Made by a program: the position numbers and the translations under genes. Source: Roseovarius nitratireducens (lineage in GTDB: Bacteria; Pseudomonadota; Alphaproteobacteria; Rhodobacterales; Rhodobacteraceae). Taken from it: 64,000 nt of DNA. Under the pieces are notes generated by a model, which saw only the letters and a list, made by a program, of their open reading frames with translations, was not told where the DNA came from and ran no database searches. Shown piece by piece: positions 10,989 to 19,432 of this stretch. Every line of letters starts with the position of its first letter. The stretch's first letter is position 1. The stretch covers positions 141,734-205,733 of the forward strand of contig NZ_PDNI01000036.1 of assembly GCF_002925845.1 (NCBI RefSeq), read 5' to 3'.

Positions 10989-11369
10989 TCACTCGGTCAG
11001 CGGCGCGGTCATTTCCAGGTAGACCTCGGTCGCCCCGCGCAGGGCATGCGGGTTGTCACCTTCAGAGGACAGGTGAACCCGCTCCAGCACGACGGCGATC
11101 TTCTCCACCTCCGAGGCGATGCGCGCCACGGCCTGTTCCATCGTGTAGGTGTATTCGTGCACCTCTTCCATGTCCTGCACGCCCAGATCGTCGCGCGCCA
11201 TGACCGCTTCCACCTTGGCGTTGTAGGCGGCGAGGTTCTCTATCGCCTCCGCGAGGGTTTCAGAGGACGCGGCGGCATAATGCTCGACCTCCTCGGCGGC
11301 GGTGGCCGGCAGGACGCCGTGACCGAGCACGAGGGTGGCGGCAAGAACGGGCAGGGCAGGCAGGTGCAT
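10989..11369 (-). CDS. Small exported protein, DUF6746-like
   Basis: This is a 126-residue secreted or periplasmic protein. It has a signal peptide at residues 1 to about 25 (MHLPALPVLAATLVLG...ATAAEEVEHY). The mature part is helical and acidic: SSETLAEAIENLAAYNAKVEAV, then QDMEEVHEYTYTMEQAVARI and a LERVHLSSE motif. I recognise this pattern as the DUF6746 family from memory. No function is known to me. It is monocistronic, with a 122-bp divergent spacer to a DCC-family gene. The converging side faces the long inverted repeat. Confidence 0.65.
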   Translation of the reverse strand: MHLPALPVLAATLVLGHGVLPATAAEEVEHYAAASSETLAEAIENLAAYNAKVEAVMARDDLGVQDMEEVHEYTYTMEQAVARIASEVEKIAVVLERVHLSSEGDNPHALRGATEVYLEMTAPLTE

Positions 11370-11491
11370 GGTGTGATCCTTCGGTTTCGATTATATCTGA
11401 CAAAAATAATAAGAAATAAGATCCACCAACGCAACCGCCTTTTCCACCCGCAGCCCTTGCCCGCGCCCGAGCCCGGCATAGGTCCCCGGAC

Positions 11492-11884
11492 ATGACAGAC
11501 CCGAGCGAAACCCACGTCCTCTACAATGCGCGCTGCCCGGTCTGCCGCGCCGAGATCGACCATTACCGCGCCCATTCAGAGGCGCGCAGTCATCCGGTGG
11601 TGTTCCACGATCTCAACACCCGCGATCTGGCAGAGTGGGGGATCGATCCCGACATGGCCGCGCGGCAACTGCATGTGCGCCAGGGCGGGCGCGTGCTGTC
11701 GGGCGTGGAGGCGTTTCTGGCGCTGTGGCGCGTGCTGCCGCGTTACCGCTGGCTGGCGCGGATCGTGGCGCTGCCGGGGCTGCGCCAAGCGGCGCATCTC
11801 GTCTACGAGCGCGTGCTTGCGCCGCGACTCTACGCACGGCACGTTGCACGTATGCATCGGTCCTGCCCCGATCATGTCGCATGA
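11492..11884 (+). CDS. DCC-family (DUF393) thiol-disulfide oxidoreductase-like protein
   Basis: This 130-residue protein opens with the family motif YNARCPVCRAEIDHY (CxxC at about residues 14-17). The middle is FHDLNTRDLAEWGID, and the tail is a GVEAFLALWRVLPRYRWLARIV...YERVLAPRLYARH helix typical of DUF393. The family has a predicted thioredoxin-like redox role. Here the usual D-x-x-C lead-in is degenerate, but both cysteines remain. It precedes the hemolysin III gene by about 66 bp and may share a transcript. Confidence 0.8.
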   Translation: MTDPSETHVLYNARCPVCRAEIDHYRAHSEARSHPVVFHDLNTRDLAEWGIDPDMAARQLHVRQGGRVLSGVEAFLALWRVLPRYRWLARIVALPGLRQAAHLVYERVLAPRLYARHVARMHRSCPDHVA

Positions 11885-11950
11885 TGGCCGGATTTGGCGG
11901 GTATTAAGGATATGTCCCCAAGATCATGTAACCATGCAGGAATGACGCAG

Positions 11951-12592
11951 ATGTCCTACCCGCTCTATTCCCCGGCAGAACGCATCGCCGATGGCGTCGT
12001 GCATGTCATGGGCCTGGTTGCGGCGCTCGCCGGGGTGGCAGCGGTCTATTCGCTCTGGGCCCTGCACATGGACGGGGTCACGTTCCTCGCAGTCACGGTC
12101 TACTCGCTGTCGCTGCTCGCGATGCTCGGCGCCTCGGCGGCCTATCACCTGCTCGCGCACACGCCGCTGCGCCCGATCCTGCGGCGGCTCGATCACGCGG
12201 CGATCTATGTCAAGATCGCGGGCACCTTCACGCCGCTCGGCATCCTGCTGGGCACCGCCTTCGGCTACATGGTGCTGGTCGGGGTCTGGGCGCTGGCCTG
12301 TCTCGGCGCGCTGTCCAAGCTGCGCATGCCGCGCGGGACCATGACCACCGGCTGGCTGCCCTACATGGCGCTGGGCTGGGCCGGGGTCGCGCTGATCCTG
12401 CCACTCTCGGGCGTGCTGCCGGGTCTCAGCCTCGCGTTCATCGTGGGCGGCGGGCTGCTCTACTGCGTCGGCGTGATCTTCTACGCGTGGGAAAGCCTGC
12501 GTTTCGCCAACGCGATCTGGCACGTCTTCGTCGCGCTGGCTTCGGCCTGCTTCTTCATAGGTATTAACACGGCGGTCGCTGCGGCGCTCTGA
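11951..12592 (+). CDS. Hemolysin III family (PAQR-type) membrane protein
   Basis: The 213-residue protein has seven hydrophobic segments and the family's conserved acidic, serine and histidine residues in YSPAERIADGVVHVMG, SAAYHL, LRRLDHAAIYVKIAGTFTPL and NAIWHVFV. These probably form a metal site, as in PAQR/alkaline ceramidase relatives (family knowledge). I chose ATG 11951 because the AGGA at 11938-11941 has good spacing to it. ATG 11942 is an alternative. Its physiological role is uncertain; the hemolysin name is historical. Confidence 0.85.
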   Translation: MSYPLYSPAERIADGVVHVMGLVAALAGVAAVYSLWALHMDGVTFLAVTVYSLSLLAMLGASAAYHLLAHTPLRPILRRLDHAAIYVKIAGTFTPLGILLGTAFGYMVLVGVWALACLGALSKLRMPRGTMTTGWLPYMALGWAGVALILPLSGVLPGLSLAFIVGGGLLYCVGVIFYAWESLRFANAIWHVFVALASACFFIGINTAVAAAL

Positions 12593-12608
12593 ACCTTGCG
12601 GTTCAGCG
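12584..12608. terminator. Bidirectional hairpin shared by two convergent stop codons
   Basis: The 7-bp stem CTGAACC / GGTTCAG (12589-12595, 12600-12606) with a TTGC loop is extended by GCG/CGC across a two-base bulge. The TGA of the hemolysin III gene lies in one arm and the TGA of the DUF6455 gene in the other. Confidence 0.55.
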
Positions 12609-12866
12609 CTTGAACCGTGCGGTCAGCTCGGTCAGAAGCGCGCTGTTGCGGCAATAATCCGGCACCGCCTCGCCCGCTTCATGCGCGGCCAGCCAGTGCT
12701 CGCATGCCTCCGGCGCGGCACATCCGGTGCAGGCCAGAACCGCCTCGCCCAGCTCTCCGGGGGTGAGGTGCCCGGCCATCATTGTTTCTTCCAGATCAAC
12801 ACCTTGTGCCTCTGCCATCCGGTCCACGAGGTCGGCATGACGCTTGAGAATAAAGCTGTGTTGCAT
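12603..12866 (-). CDS. DUF6455 family protein
   Basis: This is an 87-residue cytoplasmic protein with a predicted helical bundle. The visible family pattern is HADLVDRMAEAQGVDLEETM, then LTPGELGEAVLACTGCAAPEAC, HWLAAH and PDYCRN. Three to four conserved cysteines (CTGC, C in PEAC, C in DYC) suggest metal or disulfide binding. The start at 12866 (MQHSFILKRH) follows a GGGAGAC site. The longer frame upstream has no site and is rejected. The family is largely confined to Rhodobacteraceae, and no function is known to me. Confidence 0.8.
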   Translation of the reverse strand: MQHSFILKRHADLVDRMAEAQGVDLEETMMAGHLTPGELGEAVLACTGCAAPEACEHWLAAHEAGEAVPDYCRNSALLTELTARFKR

Positions 12867-12931
12867 GGCAAGTCTCCCTGTACTCCGGCCATTAGCCTGC
12901 CATGCGGATTCCCTCGCGTCGTTGATCTCGG

Positions 12932-13630
12932 TCAAAGCCCCGCCGCCACCCGCCGCACCGTCTCTACCCTTTGTGCATTGGGCGGATGCGTCCCGAGGAA
13001 CCGGTTGCCGGGATCGGGGATCTGCGAAAAGAATGCCACCCCGCGGACCGGATCATAGCCCGCGCGATGCGCGATCACCGTGCCCAGCGCATCCGCCTCA
13101 AGCTCGAAATCCTTTGAAAAGACACGCCCGCCCACGCCGGCGCCAAGATCGACGGCCCCGTCGACCACCGATTGCCCGGCTCCCGTGATCGCGGCGATAC
13201 CGCCGAGAATGACAGCCCCCGCCATCGCGCTCTGCTGCTGGCGCGGGATGTGGCCGGCGATGTGATGCGCGGCCTCGTGCCCCATGACAAAGGCCAGCTC
13301 GTCGGCATTGCGGACCGCGCCGATCATCGGCAACGTGAAGGCGACGACCGGCCGCCCGGTGCGGTCGAGCGTCTGGTAGGCATTGACCGGCTGGCCGGGC
13401 CGGTCATCCACCACGATGCGGAAATCGCAGTTAGAGCGCGGCGCGCGGGCGCGGCAACTGCGCTCGGCCACCGGCTCGATGCGCTGTGCAACAGTCAGGA
13501 ATTGCTGCACTTTTGCGCGAGTGACCGTCGGCGCGGGGCGCTCGGCAGCGGGCTGCCGGGTCTGGGCGGTCTCTGACACCTCGACGCAAGAGGCGACGAG
13601 ACCAAGGGCAAGGCAGGCAATCCAGCGCAT
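12932..13630 (-). CDS. M48-family metallopeptidase, lipoprotein
   Basis: This is a 232-residue zinc peptidase. A lipoprotein signal MRWIACLALGLVASC (lipobox LVASC) puts it in the periplasm, probably membrane anchored. The catalytic HExxH is HEAAHH (about residues 126-131), with the downstream ELEADALG glutamate as third ligand (about 182-189). It resembles BepA/LoiP-type quality-control proteases of the cell envelope. The start at 13630 follows GAGGAG; the longer frame with an extra 9 residues would spoil the signal peptide. The C-terminal THPPNAQRVETV repeat motif is typical of the family. Confidence 0.88.
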   Translation of the reverse strand: MRWIACLALGLVASCVEVSETAQTRQPAAERPAPTVTRAKVQQFLTVAQRIEPVAERSCRARAPRSNCDFRIVVDDRPGQPVNAYQTLDRTGRPVVAFTLPMIGAVRNADELAFVMGHEAAHHIAGHIPRQQQSAMAGAVILGGIAAITGAGQSVVDGAVDLGAGVGGRVFSKDFELEADALGTVIAHRAGYDPVRGVAFFSQIPDPGNRFLGTHPPNAQRVETVRRVAAGL

Positions 13631-13750
13631 CTGATCTCCTCGGATCAATCTCCACATCTGTCTTGTAGCAGGATATCGCCCTTCTGACAGCCCCCGACGC
13701 GCGACCCATCACCGGTTTGCAATCCGCCGCCGAACGGGTAGCCTGCAATC

Positions 13751-13987
13751 ATGTTTTCCATAGAGCACGAGTTCGACTCGACCGTCATCACCCTTGTCGA
13801 CGAGGGGGCCGCCCCTCTCAAGGAAGATGTTGTCGTCAACGCCTTCGAGGAATGCGTGACCGTCGAGCAATACGACCCGCGCACCGATACGGTTCTGCGG
13901 ATCACCCTGTCGATGAGCCAGATGCGCGATCTCGGCGCGGCGCTCGACCTGCCAGAGGGCGTCTACCTGCGCGAGCCGGGGGGGTGA
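13751..13987 (+). CDS. Small conserved-looking hypothetical protein
   Basis: The product is 78 residues, acidic, with no signal peptide, cysteine motif or membrane segment. The composition (MFSIEHEFDSTVITLVDEGAAPLK..., C-terminal LGAALDLPEGVYL) suggests a small alpha/beta protein. I do not recognise the family. Codon use matches the neighbours and the frame is clean. It sits divergent from the M48 gene and converges with meaB, ending 6 bases from the meaB stop. Confidence 0.6.
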   Translation: MFSIEHEFDSTVITLVDEGAAPLKEDVVVNAFEECVTVEQYDPRTDTVLRITLSMSQMRDLGAALDLPEGVYLREPGG

Positions 13988-13993
13988 GCGGGC

Positions 13994-14968
13994 TCAGCGG
14001 CCGAGCTTTTCCAGCATCTCGGTGGCCGCTGCCGCCGGTGTGATCGTCCCTGCGGCCACGTCCCGTGAATAGCGCTCGATCTCGGCCCGCGCCTCCGGCG
14101 CGTCGAGCCGCGCCAGCAAGCCCTGCCGCAGTTCCTCGACGAACCAGCTTTGCGCCTGCGCCGCGCGTCGGGCCGCGAAATGCCCCTCGGCCCGGCGCCA
14201 GTCGATGAGCGTGCGCATCTCCTGCCATGCGCCTTCGAGCCCCTCATCCTCCAGCGCCGAGACGCAGATCGCCTTGGGAAAGCCCTCGGGGTCCTGCGCG
14301 CGCTTGCGCAACAGTCGCAGCGCCCCGGCGTAATCCGACCGCGTCCGCTGCGCCGCCGCCTTCAGATCGCCATCGGCCTTGTTTACGAGGATGAGATCGG
14401 CGATCTCCATGATCCCGCGCTTGACGCCCTGCAGCTCGTCGCCGCCCGCCGGTGCCAGCAGCAGCACGAAGATGTCGGACATCTCCGCCACCACCGTCTC
14501 GGATTGTCCTACGCCCACCGTCTCGATCAGCACCACGTCAAAGCCCGCCGCCTCGCACAGCGCCACCGCCTCGCGCGTGCGCCGCGCCACGCCGCCCAGG
14601 TGGCTGCGGCTGGGCGAGGGGCGGATGAACGCGCCCGGCTCGCGGCTCAGTCGCTCCATCCGCGTCTTGTCGCCGAGGATCGAGCCGCCCGAGCGCGCCG
14701 AGGATGGATCGACGGCGAGCACGGCCACCTTCAGCCCCTGTCCGGTCAGCATCAGGCCGAAGCTCTCGATGAAGGTGGACTTGCCCACCCCCGGCGTGCC
14801 CGAGAGCCCGATCCGGATCGCCTCGCGCCCCGACCCGCGCACCGCCTCGAGCAACTCGGTGGCCTGCGCCCGGTGATCGGCGCGCCCGCTCTCGATCAGC
14901 GTGATCGCGCGCGCCAGCGCCCGCCGGTCGCCCGCGATGATCCGCTTGCTCGTCTCTTCGATATCCAT
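13994..14968 (-). CDS. meaB: Methylmalonyl-CoA mutase-associated GTPase MeaB
   Basis: This is a 324-residue G3E-type GTPase that protects and reloads adenosylcobalamin-dependent methylmalonyl-CoA mutase. Walker A GTPGVGKSTFIE is at about residues 56-67, with VDPSS and ILGDKTRM switch motifs, ETVGVGQSE (about 155-163) and base-recognition NKAD (about 204-207). The start at 14968 (MDIEETSKRI) matches the family; the 463-residue longer frame runs into an intergenic repeat and is rejected. In this organism it would support the last step of the ethylmalonyl-CoA pathway, whose mcl2 and mch genes lie 4-6 kb away. It is divergent from hrpB. Confidence 0.93.
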   Translation of the reverse strand: MDIEETSKRIIAGDRRALARAITLIESGRADHRAQATELLEAVRGSGREAIRIGLSGTPGVGKSTFIESFGLMLTGQGLKVAVLAVDPSSARSGGSILGDKTRMERLSREPGAFIRPSPSRSHLGGVARRTREAVALCEAAGFDVVLIETVGVGQSETVVAEMSDIFVLLLAPAGGDELQGVKRGIMEIADLILVNKADGDLKAAAQRTRSDYAGALRLLRKRAQDPEGFPKAICVSALEDEGLEGAWQEMRTLIDWRRAEGHFAARRAAQAQSWFVEELRQGLLARLDAPEARAEIERYSRDVAAGTITPAAAATEMLEKLGR

Positions 14969-15054
14969 GCGCCCGCCGGGTTGCCTGATCTGTCCGCGCC
15001 TTCTTGCCTTGGCGGCGCGGGAAATGTCCAGACCGGGGCGTACGCCCGTTGTTT

Positions 15055-15124
15055 CTTCTTGGTCCGAATACCCCGGCGCCGCGCGGGCCGCAAAGGCCGG
15101 GGCTTGGGTATTTTCGCCAAGAAG
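15055..15124. repeat. Intergenic palindrome with CTTCTTGG ends between meaB and hrpB
   Basis: Arms CTTCTTGGtccgAATACCC (15055-15073) and GGGTATTttcgCCAAGAAG (15106-15124) are 19 bp each with four mismatched central positions. The inner part can extend the stem with GGCC and CCGG blocks. From memory, similar CTTCTTGG/AATACCCC palindromes recur between genes in Rhodobacteraceae. It lies in a divergent promoter region, so it is not placed as a simple terminator. Confidence 0.6.
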
Positions 15125-15179
15125 AGGCCGCGAAACGCCCCCTCTGGCCAAGCGCGCGCCGCTGTCGGATAACCGGGGC

Positions 15180-17645
15180 ATGACCCAAACCCTGCCCATC
15201 CATGACGCCATTCCCGCCCTGCTCGACGCGCTGCGTGGGCGCGGGCGCGCGGTGTTGCAGGCCCCGCCGGGGGCGGGCAAGACCACCGTGGTGCCGCTCG
15301 AGATGCTGCGCGCGGGGCTGACGACGGGCCGCATCGTCATGCTGGAGCCGCGCCGTCTCGCTGCCCGCGCCGCCGCCGAACGCATGGCCGAAACCCTCGG
15401 CGAACGGGTGGGTGAGACCGTCGGCTACCGTATCCGGGGCGAGGCAAAGGTGTCGAGGACGACCCGGATCGAGGTCGTGACCGAGGGAATCCTCACCCGC
15501 ATGATCCAGTCCGCACCGGACCTGCCCGGAGTCGGCGCCGTGATCTTCGACGAATTTCACGAACGCTCGCTCAACGCCGATCTCGGCCTCGCCCTGTGCC
15601 TCGAGGTGGCAGGCGCGCTGCGCGAGGACATGATCCTGCTCGCCATGTCCGCCACGCTCGATGCCGAGCCGGTTGGGCGGCTGATGGGCGACGTGCCGGT
15701 GGTGACGTCCGAGGGGCGCAGCTACCCGGTCGAGACCCGCTGGCTCGACCGCCCGCGGCCCAAGCGGCAGCGCTTCGAGGAGGGCGTGGCCGATCTGGTG
15801 GAGCGCGCGGTCGCAGAGACTGAGGGCGGTGTACTGGTCTTTCTCCCCGGCGAGGGAGAAATCAGGCGGGTGGAGGCGTTGCTCAAGGGCCGCCTGTCTC
15901 CCGGCTGTCACCTGCGCCCGCTCTTCGGTGCAATGGATTTCGCCGCGCAGCGTGCCGCCATTGCCCCGTGCCCGGAGGGCCGCAAGATCGTGCTCGCCAC
16001 CGCCATCGCCGAGACCTCTCTCACCATCGAGGATATCCGCGTCGTGGTGGACGGGGGCCGTGCGCGGCGGGCGCGGTTCGATCCCGGCTCGGGCATGTCG
16101 CGGCTGGTGACCGAGCGGGTCACCCGCGCCGAGGCCACGCAGCGCGCGGGCCGCGCGGGCCGGGTGGCCGCGGGTCTCTGCTTCCGGCTCTGGACGCGTG
16201 GCGAGGACGGCGCGCTCGCGCCCTTCCCGCCGCCCGAGATCGAGGCCGCCGACCTCGCCGGGCTGGCGCTGGAACTGGCGCTGTGGGGGGCGGAACCAGA
16301 AGCGCTGCCCTTTCTCACGCCTCCCAATCCCGGCAGCTATGCCGAGGCGCAGGCGCTGCTGAAGATGCTGGGCGCGCTCGACACCCGTAACCTTATCACC
16401 GATCACGGGCGCGCGCTGGCCGCGTTGCCGCTGCATCCGCGGTTGGCGCACATGCTGGCCGTGGCTGGCCCCGGTGCCGCCCCGATGGCGGCGCTGCTGG
16501 CGGATCGCGACCCGCTGGCGCGAGGCGCGCCTGTGGACCTGTCCCTGCGCATGGCCGCGATTCGCGATCCGCGCGCCTATGCCGAGCGGCACCCGCATCC
16601 TGCCAATCGCGGCGCGGTCGAACGTATCCGCGCCGAAGCGAAACGCCTGGCCCGACAGGCCAGGGGTGCAGAGGCCGGGATGAGCGATGCCGGGATGGCC
16701 GCGCTGGCATACCCTGACCGCGTCGGCCTGCGCCGCAAGGGCGATGACCCGCGCTACGTGCTCTCGGGTGGCAAGGGGGCGGTCATGCCCGAGGGCGATC
16801 CGATGTCCGGCGCGCGGCTCATCGTCGCCAGCGACCTCGACGGCGACCCGCGCGAGGCGCGCATCCGGCAGGCCATCGAGATCGGCGAGGCAGAAGTGCG
16901 CGACCTCTACGGTGACAGGATCGGCTGGGAGGATGTCTGCGCATGGGACCGGCGCGCCCGGCGCGTCGTCGCCCGGCAGCAGGAGCGGTTCGGCGCGTTG
17001 ATCCTTGATGACCGGCTCTGGAAGGACGCGCCGCAAGAGGCGGTCGCCCGCGCCATGCTCGACGGAGTGCGCGACCTCGGGTTGAGCTGGACCGACGCCG
17101 CCCGCCGCTTCGCCGCACGCGTGACGCTCTGCCGCGAGGCCATGCCGGACCTGCCAGACATGTCCGATGCGGCGCTCATGGACACGCTCGAGACATGGTT
17201 GCTGCCGTTTCTCGGTGGCGTGAAAACGGCACGGGACTGGAAGGCGTTCGATATGCTGGACGCGCTGCGCGCAAGGCTCACATGGGCGCAGATGCAGGCG
17301 CTCGACAGCAGCGCGCCTGCGCATTTCCTCACGCCGCTGGGGCGCAAGATCCCCATCGATTATTCCGGCGAGGAGCCGGAGATCACCCTGCGCTTGCAGG
17401 AAATGTTCGGCCAGACCGAGCACCCCGTCGTTGCCGGGCGGCGATTGCGCGTCACGCTCTTGTCGCCGGGGCAGAAACCGGTGCAGACCACTACCGACAT
17501 TCCCGGTTTCTGGGCCACCTCCTACGCGGATGTGCGCAAGGACATGCGCGGCCGCTACCCCCGGCACCCCTGGCCCGAGGACCCGACCGAGGCGGACCCG
17601 ACGCTGCGGGCCAAGCCGCGAAACACGCCGCGAAACACACGGTGA
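15180..17645 (+). CDS. hrpB: ATP-dependent helicase HrpB
   Basis: This is an 821-residue DEAH-type RNA helicase. Walker A APPGAGKTT is near residues 32-40, motif II DEFHERSLNADL near 124-135, SAT (motif III) in AMSATLDAEP near 156-165, and motif VI QRAGRAGRVA near 321-330. The HrpB-specific C-terminal domain ends PVQTTTDIPGFWATSYADVRK...GRYPRHPWPEDP. The start at 15180 gives the family N-terminus; the longer frame covers the palindrome and is rejected. Its biological role in bacteria is poorly known. Length is normal (about 820). Confidence 0.95.
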   Translation: MTQTLPIHDAIPALLDALRGRGRAVLQAPPGAGKTTVVPLEMLRAGLTTGRIVMLEPRRLAARAAAERMAETLGERVGETVGYRIRGEAKVSRTTRIEVVTEGILTRMIQSAPDLPGVGAVIFDEFHERSLNADLGLALCLEVAGALREDMILLAMSATLDAEPVGRLMGDVPVVTSEGRSYPVETRWLDRPRPKRQRFEEGVADLVERAVAETEGGVLVFLPGEGEIRRVEALLKGRLSPGCHLRPLFGAMDFAAQRAAIAPCPEGRKIVLATAIAETSLTIEDIRVVVDGGRARRARFDPGSGMSRLVTERVTRAEATQRAGRAGRVAAGLCFRLWTRGEDGALAPFPPPEIEAADLAGLALELALWGAEPEALPFLTPPNPGSYAEAQALLKMLGALDTRNLITDHGRALAALPLHPRLAHMLAVAGPGAAPMAALLADRDPLARGAPVDLSLRMAAIRDPRAYAERHPHPANRGAVERIRAEAKRLARQARGAEAGMSDAGMAALAYPDRVGLRRKGDDPRYVLSGGKGAVMPEGDPMSGARLIVASDLDGDPREARIRQAIEIGEAEVRDLYGDRIGWEDVCAWDRRARRVVARQQERFGALILDDRLWKDAPQEAVARAMLDGVRDLGLSWTDAARRFAARVTLCREAMPDLPDMSDAALMDTLETWLLPFLGGVKTARDWKAFDMLDALRARLTWAQMQALDSSAPAHFLTPLGRKIPIDYSGEEPEITLRLQEMFGQTEHPVVAGRRLRVTLLSPGQKPVQTTTDIPGFWATSYADVRKDMRGRYPRHPWPEDPTEADPTLRAKPRNTPRNTR

Positions 17646-17724
17646 TTTGCATGGCGCCCGGTTTTCGCATAACCTGAACGGTAATTGACGAAAAAACGCG
17701 AACACGCCGGGCAGGGCAGACCAA

Positions 17725-18183
17725 ATGGTAAAGATGCAATCCGTGACCGAGCGCTCTGGCGCGCGCACTGCCTATCCGCCGGAACGGCAGGTGGCGGCGC
17801 TGTGCTGGCGCAAGGAAACGGGTCGCAAGGAAGTGCTGCTCATCACCAGCCGCGACACCGGGCGCTGGATCGTGCCCAAGGGCTGGCCGATCAAGGGGCT
17901 GAGCGACGCGCAGGCGGCCATGCGCGAGGCGTGGGAAGAGGCTGGCGTGCGCGCGGGCGCCGACAAGGCCCGCCCTGCCGGACAGTTCTTCTACGACAAG
18001 GCGCTCGACGATGGCAGTGTGATCCCGATCGTCGCGCATCTCTACAAGGTGCGGTTGCGCAAGGGCGATCTCGCCGACAGCTTCCCCGAGGCGGCAGAGC
18101 GCAAGCGGCTCTGGGTGCCGGCGAAAAAGGCCGCGAAACTTGTGCGGGAGCCCGAGCTGAAGGCGATCCTGCGCAGCCTCTGA
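17725..18183 (+). CDS. Nudix hydrolase (DIPP-like)
   Basis: This 152-residue hydrolase probably cleaves a nucleoside-diphosphate-linked substrate or inositol/diadenosine polyphosphate-like compound. The Nudix box is GWPIKGLSDAQAAMREAWEEAGV (given in two parts: residues about 53-62 and 63-75). REAWEEAG is intact, but the first Glu of the G-x5-E element is replaced by Leu, as in the DIPP/Aps-like subgroup as I recall it. WIVPKGWP before it supports that group. The preceding gene ends 79 bp upstream. It converges on mch with a 10-bp gap. Confidence 0.85.
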   Translation: MVKMQSVTERSGARTAYPPERQVAALCWRKETGRKEVLLITSRDTGRWIVPKGWPIKGLSDAQAAMREAWEEAGVRAGADKARPAGQFFYDKALDDGSVIPIVAHLYKVRLRKGDLADSFPEAAERKRLWVPAKKAAKLVREPELKAILRSL

Positions 18184-18193
18184 ACGCAGTGGC

Positions 18194-19222
18194 TCAGGCC
18201 GGCATCAGCGCCCAGTAATCGAGATCGAGCAACACGTGCGGCAGGTACTTGCCGTCCTCGCCCTTGAGGGTGAAGGGCGCACCGCCCTTGGTCGCCACCA
18301 GCCGCAGGCGGAGCGCGCCCACCCCCGGCGCGTCCACCTCTGCACGGTCGAGCACCTCGGACCACGCGCGCACGGTATCGCCCGCGAAACAGGGGTTGGC
18401 GTGACTGCCTGCATTGATCGCCGCGATCATCTGCGCATTGGCCAACCCATTGAACGACAGCGCGCGTGCCATAGAGATCACATGCCCGCCATAGATCAGC
18501 CGCTTGCCATCGGCGCGGGGCGTGGCGTCGAAATGCGTCTTGGACGTGTTCTGCCACAACCGCGTCGCCATCATGTGCTCGGCTTCCTCGATGGTCACGC
18601 CGTCCACGTGGTCGATCCGTTCGCCGATCTCGTAATCACCCAGCCGGTGCGGCTCGCCTGCCAGCCCGAAATCGTAATTCGTGAAGTCGAGTCCCGCCGG
18701 GATGATGAGGTCGTTCGGGTCCACCACCGCCGCTGTCTGCGGCACCACCGGGTCGGGCGCCGGGGCGTTCATGTCGTTCTTGCGCACCATGACCCAGCGG
18801 GTGAATTCCATCACCGGCAGATCATGCTGATTGATGCCCGTGGTGCGCACGTAGACCACCCCGGTCTTGCCCGAGGAATTCTGTTTCAGCCCGATCACCT
18901 CGGATTCGCTGCGCAGCGTGTCGCCGGGATAGACCGGGCGCAGCCAGCGCGCCTCGGCATAGCCCAGGTTCGCCACCGCGTTGAGCGAGATATCCGGCAC
19001 CGATTTGCCGAACACGATGTGAAACGCCGCCATGTCGTCAATCGGGCTGTCGGGCAGGCCGCTCGCGCGCGCGAACTCGTTCGAAGAATAAAGCGCGTGC
19101 CGCGCCGGGTAGAGCGCATGATAGAGCGCGCGCTCGCCACCCGAGACGCTGCGCGGCACCGCGTGGCGGATCACCTCGCCGAGGGTGTAATCCTCGAAGA
19201 ACCGGCCCGGATTGGTCTTCAT
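18194..19222 (-). CDS. mch: Mesaconyl-CoA hydratase (beta-methylmalyl-CoA dehydratase)
   Basis: This 342-residue MaoC-type protein has two hot-dog domains. It interconverts mesaconyl-C1-CoA and beta-methylmalyl-CoA in the ethylmalonyl-CoA pathway of acetate assimilation. The N-terminus MKTNPGRFFEDYTLGEVIRH and segments RALYHALYPARHALYSS and LIYGGHVISMARALSFNGL closely match the Rhodobacter enzyme as I remember it, including its length (about 343). It is the last gene of the mcl2-nnrU-DUF1737-mch operon, 2 bases after the DUF1737 stop. The operon's first gene encodes the malyl-CoA thioesterase, which supports this assignment strongly over a generic MaoC dehydratase. Confidence 0.92.
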   Translation of the reverse strand: MKTNPGRFFEDYTLGEVIRHAVPRSVSGGERALYHALYPARHALYSSNEFARASGLPDSPIDDMAAFHIVFGKSVPDISLNAVANLGYAEARWLRPVYPGDTLRSESEVIGLKQNSSGKTGVVYVRTTGINQHDLPVMEFTRWVMVRKNDMNAPAPDPVVPQTAAVVDPNDLIIPAGLDFTNYDFGLAGEPHRLGDYEIGERIDHVDGVTIEEAEHMMATRLWQNTSKTHFDATPRADGKRLIYGGHVISMARALSFNGLANAQMIAAINAGSHANPCFAGDTVRAWSEVLDRAEVDAPGVGALRLRLVATKGGAPFTLKGEDGKYLPHVLLDLDYWALMPA

Positions 19223-19224
19223 GC

Positions 19225-19428
19225 CTACGGCTCTCCCAGCTTCATGTCGGGCGAGTAGCTGCCTTCTTTCTCTTTCACCACGGCCTGACCGCAGCGCATC
19301 ACGCCGTTGGCCGCGTCAAAGGCATAGGTGGGCCCGCCGTGCAGCGCCCAGCCGTCGTTGAGGGCGGCCGTCACCTTGTGGCAAAATGCCGAATTGTCGT
19401 CGGCGCTGAGAAAACGGTAGAGTTTCAT
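19225..19428 (-). CDS. DUF1737 domain-containing protein
   Basis: This is a 67-residue protein with the DUF1737 pattern: MKLYRFLSADDNSAFCHKVTAALNDGWALHGGPTYAFD. The family is built of one small alpha/beta unit and has no known function. A short G-x-G-P-T turn follows the helix. It is sandwiched with 4- and 2-base spacers between nnrU and mch, so it is co-translated with the ethylmalonyl-CoA genes. A role as an accessory or regulatory peptide is possible but unproved. Confidence 0.85.
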   Translation of the reverse strand: MKLYRFLSADDNSAFCHKVTAALNDGWALHGGPTYAFDAANGVMRCGQAVVKEKEGSYSPDMKLGEP

Positions 19429-19432
19429 CGCC

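Noticed and set aside
10643-11022. Frames of 67-87 residues inside the gyrB-DUF6746 gap
   Set aside because: They run through the inverted repeat and have Arg/Pro-rich, non-family composition.
14538-17768. 1076-residue open frame on the minus strand
   Set aside because: It lies antisense to hrpB, with arginine-rich composition and no motif; its tail only overlaps meaB in another frame.
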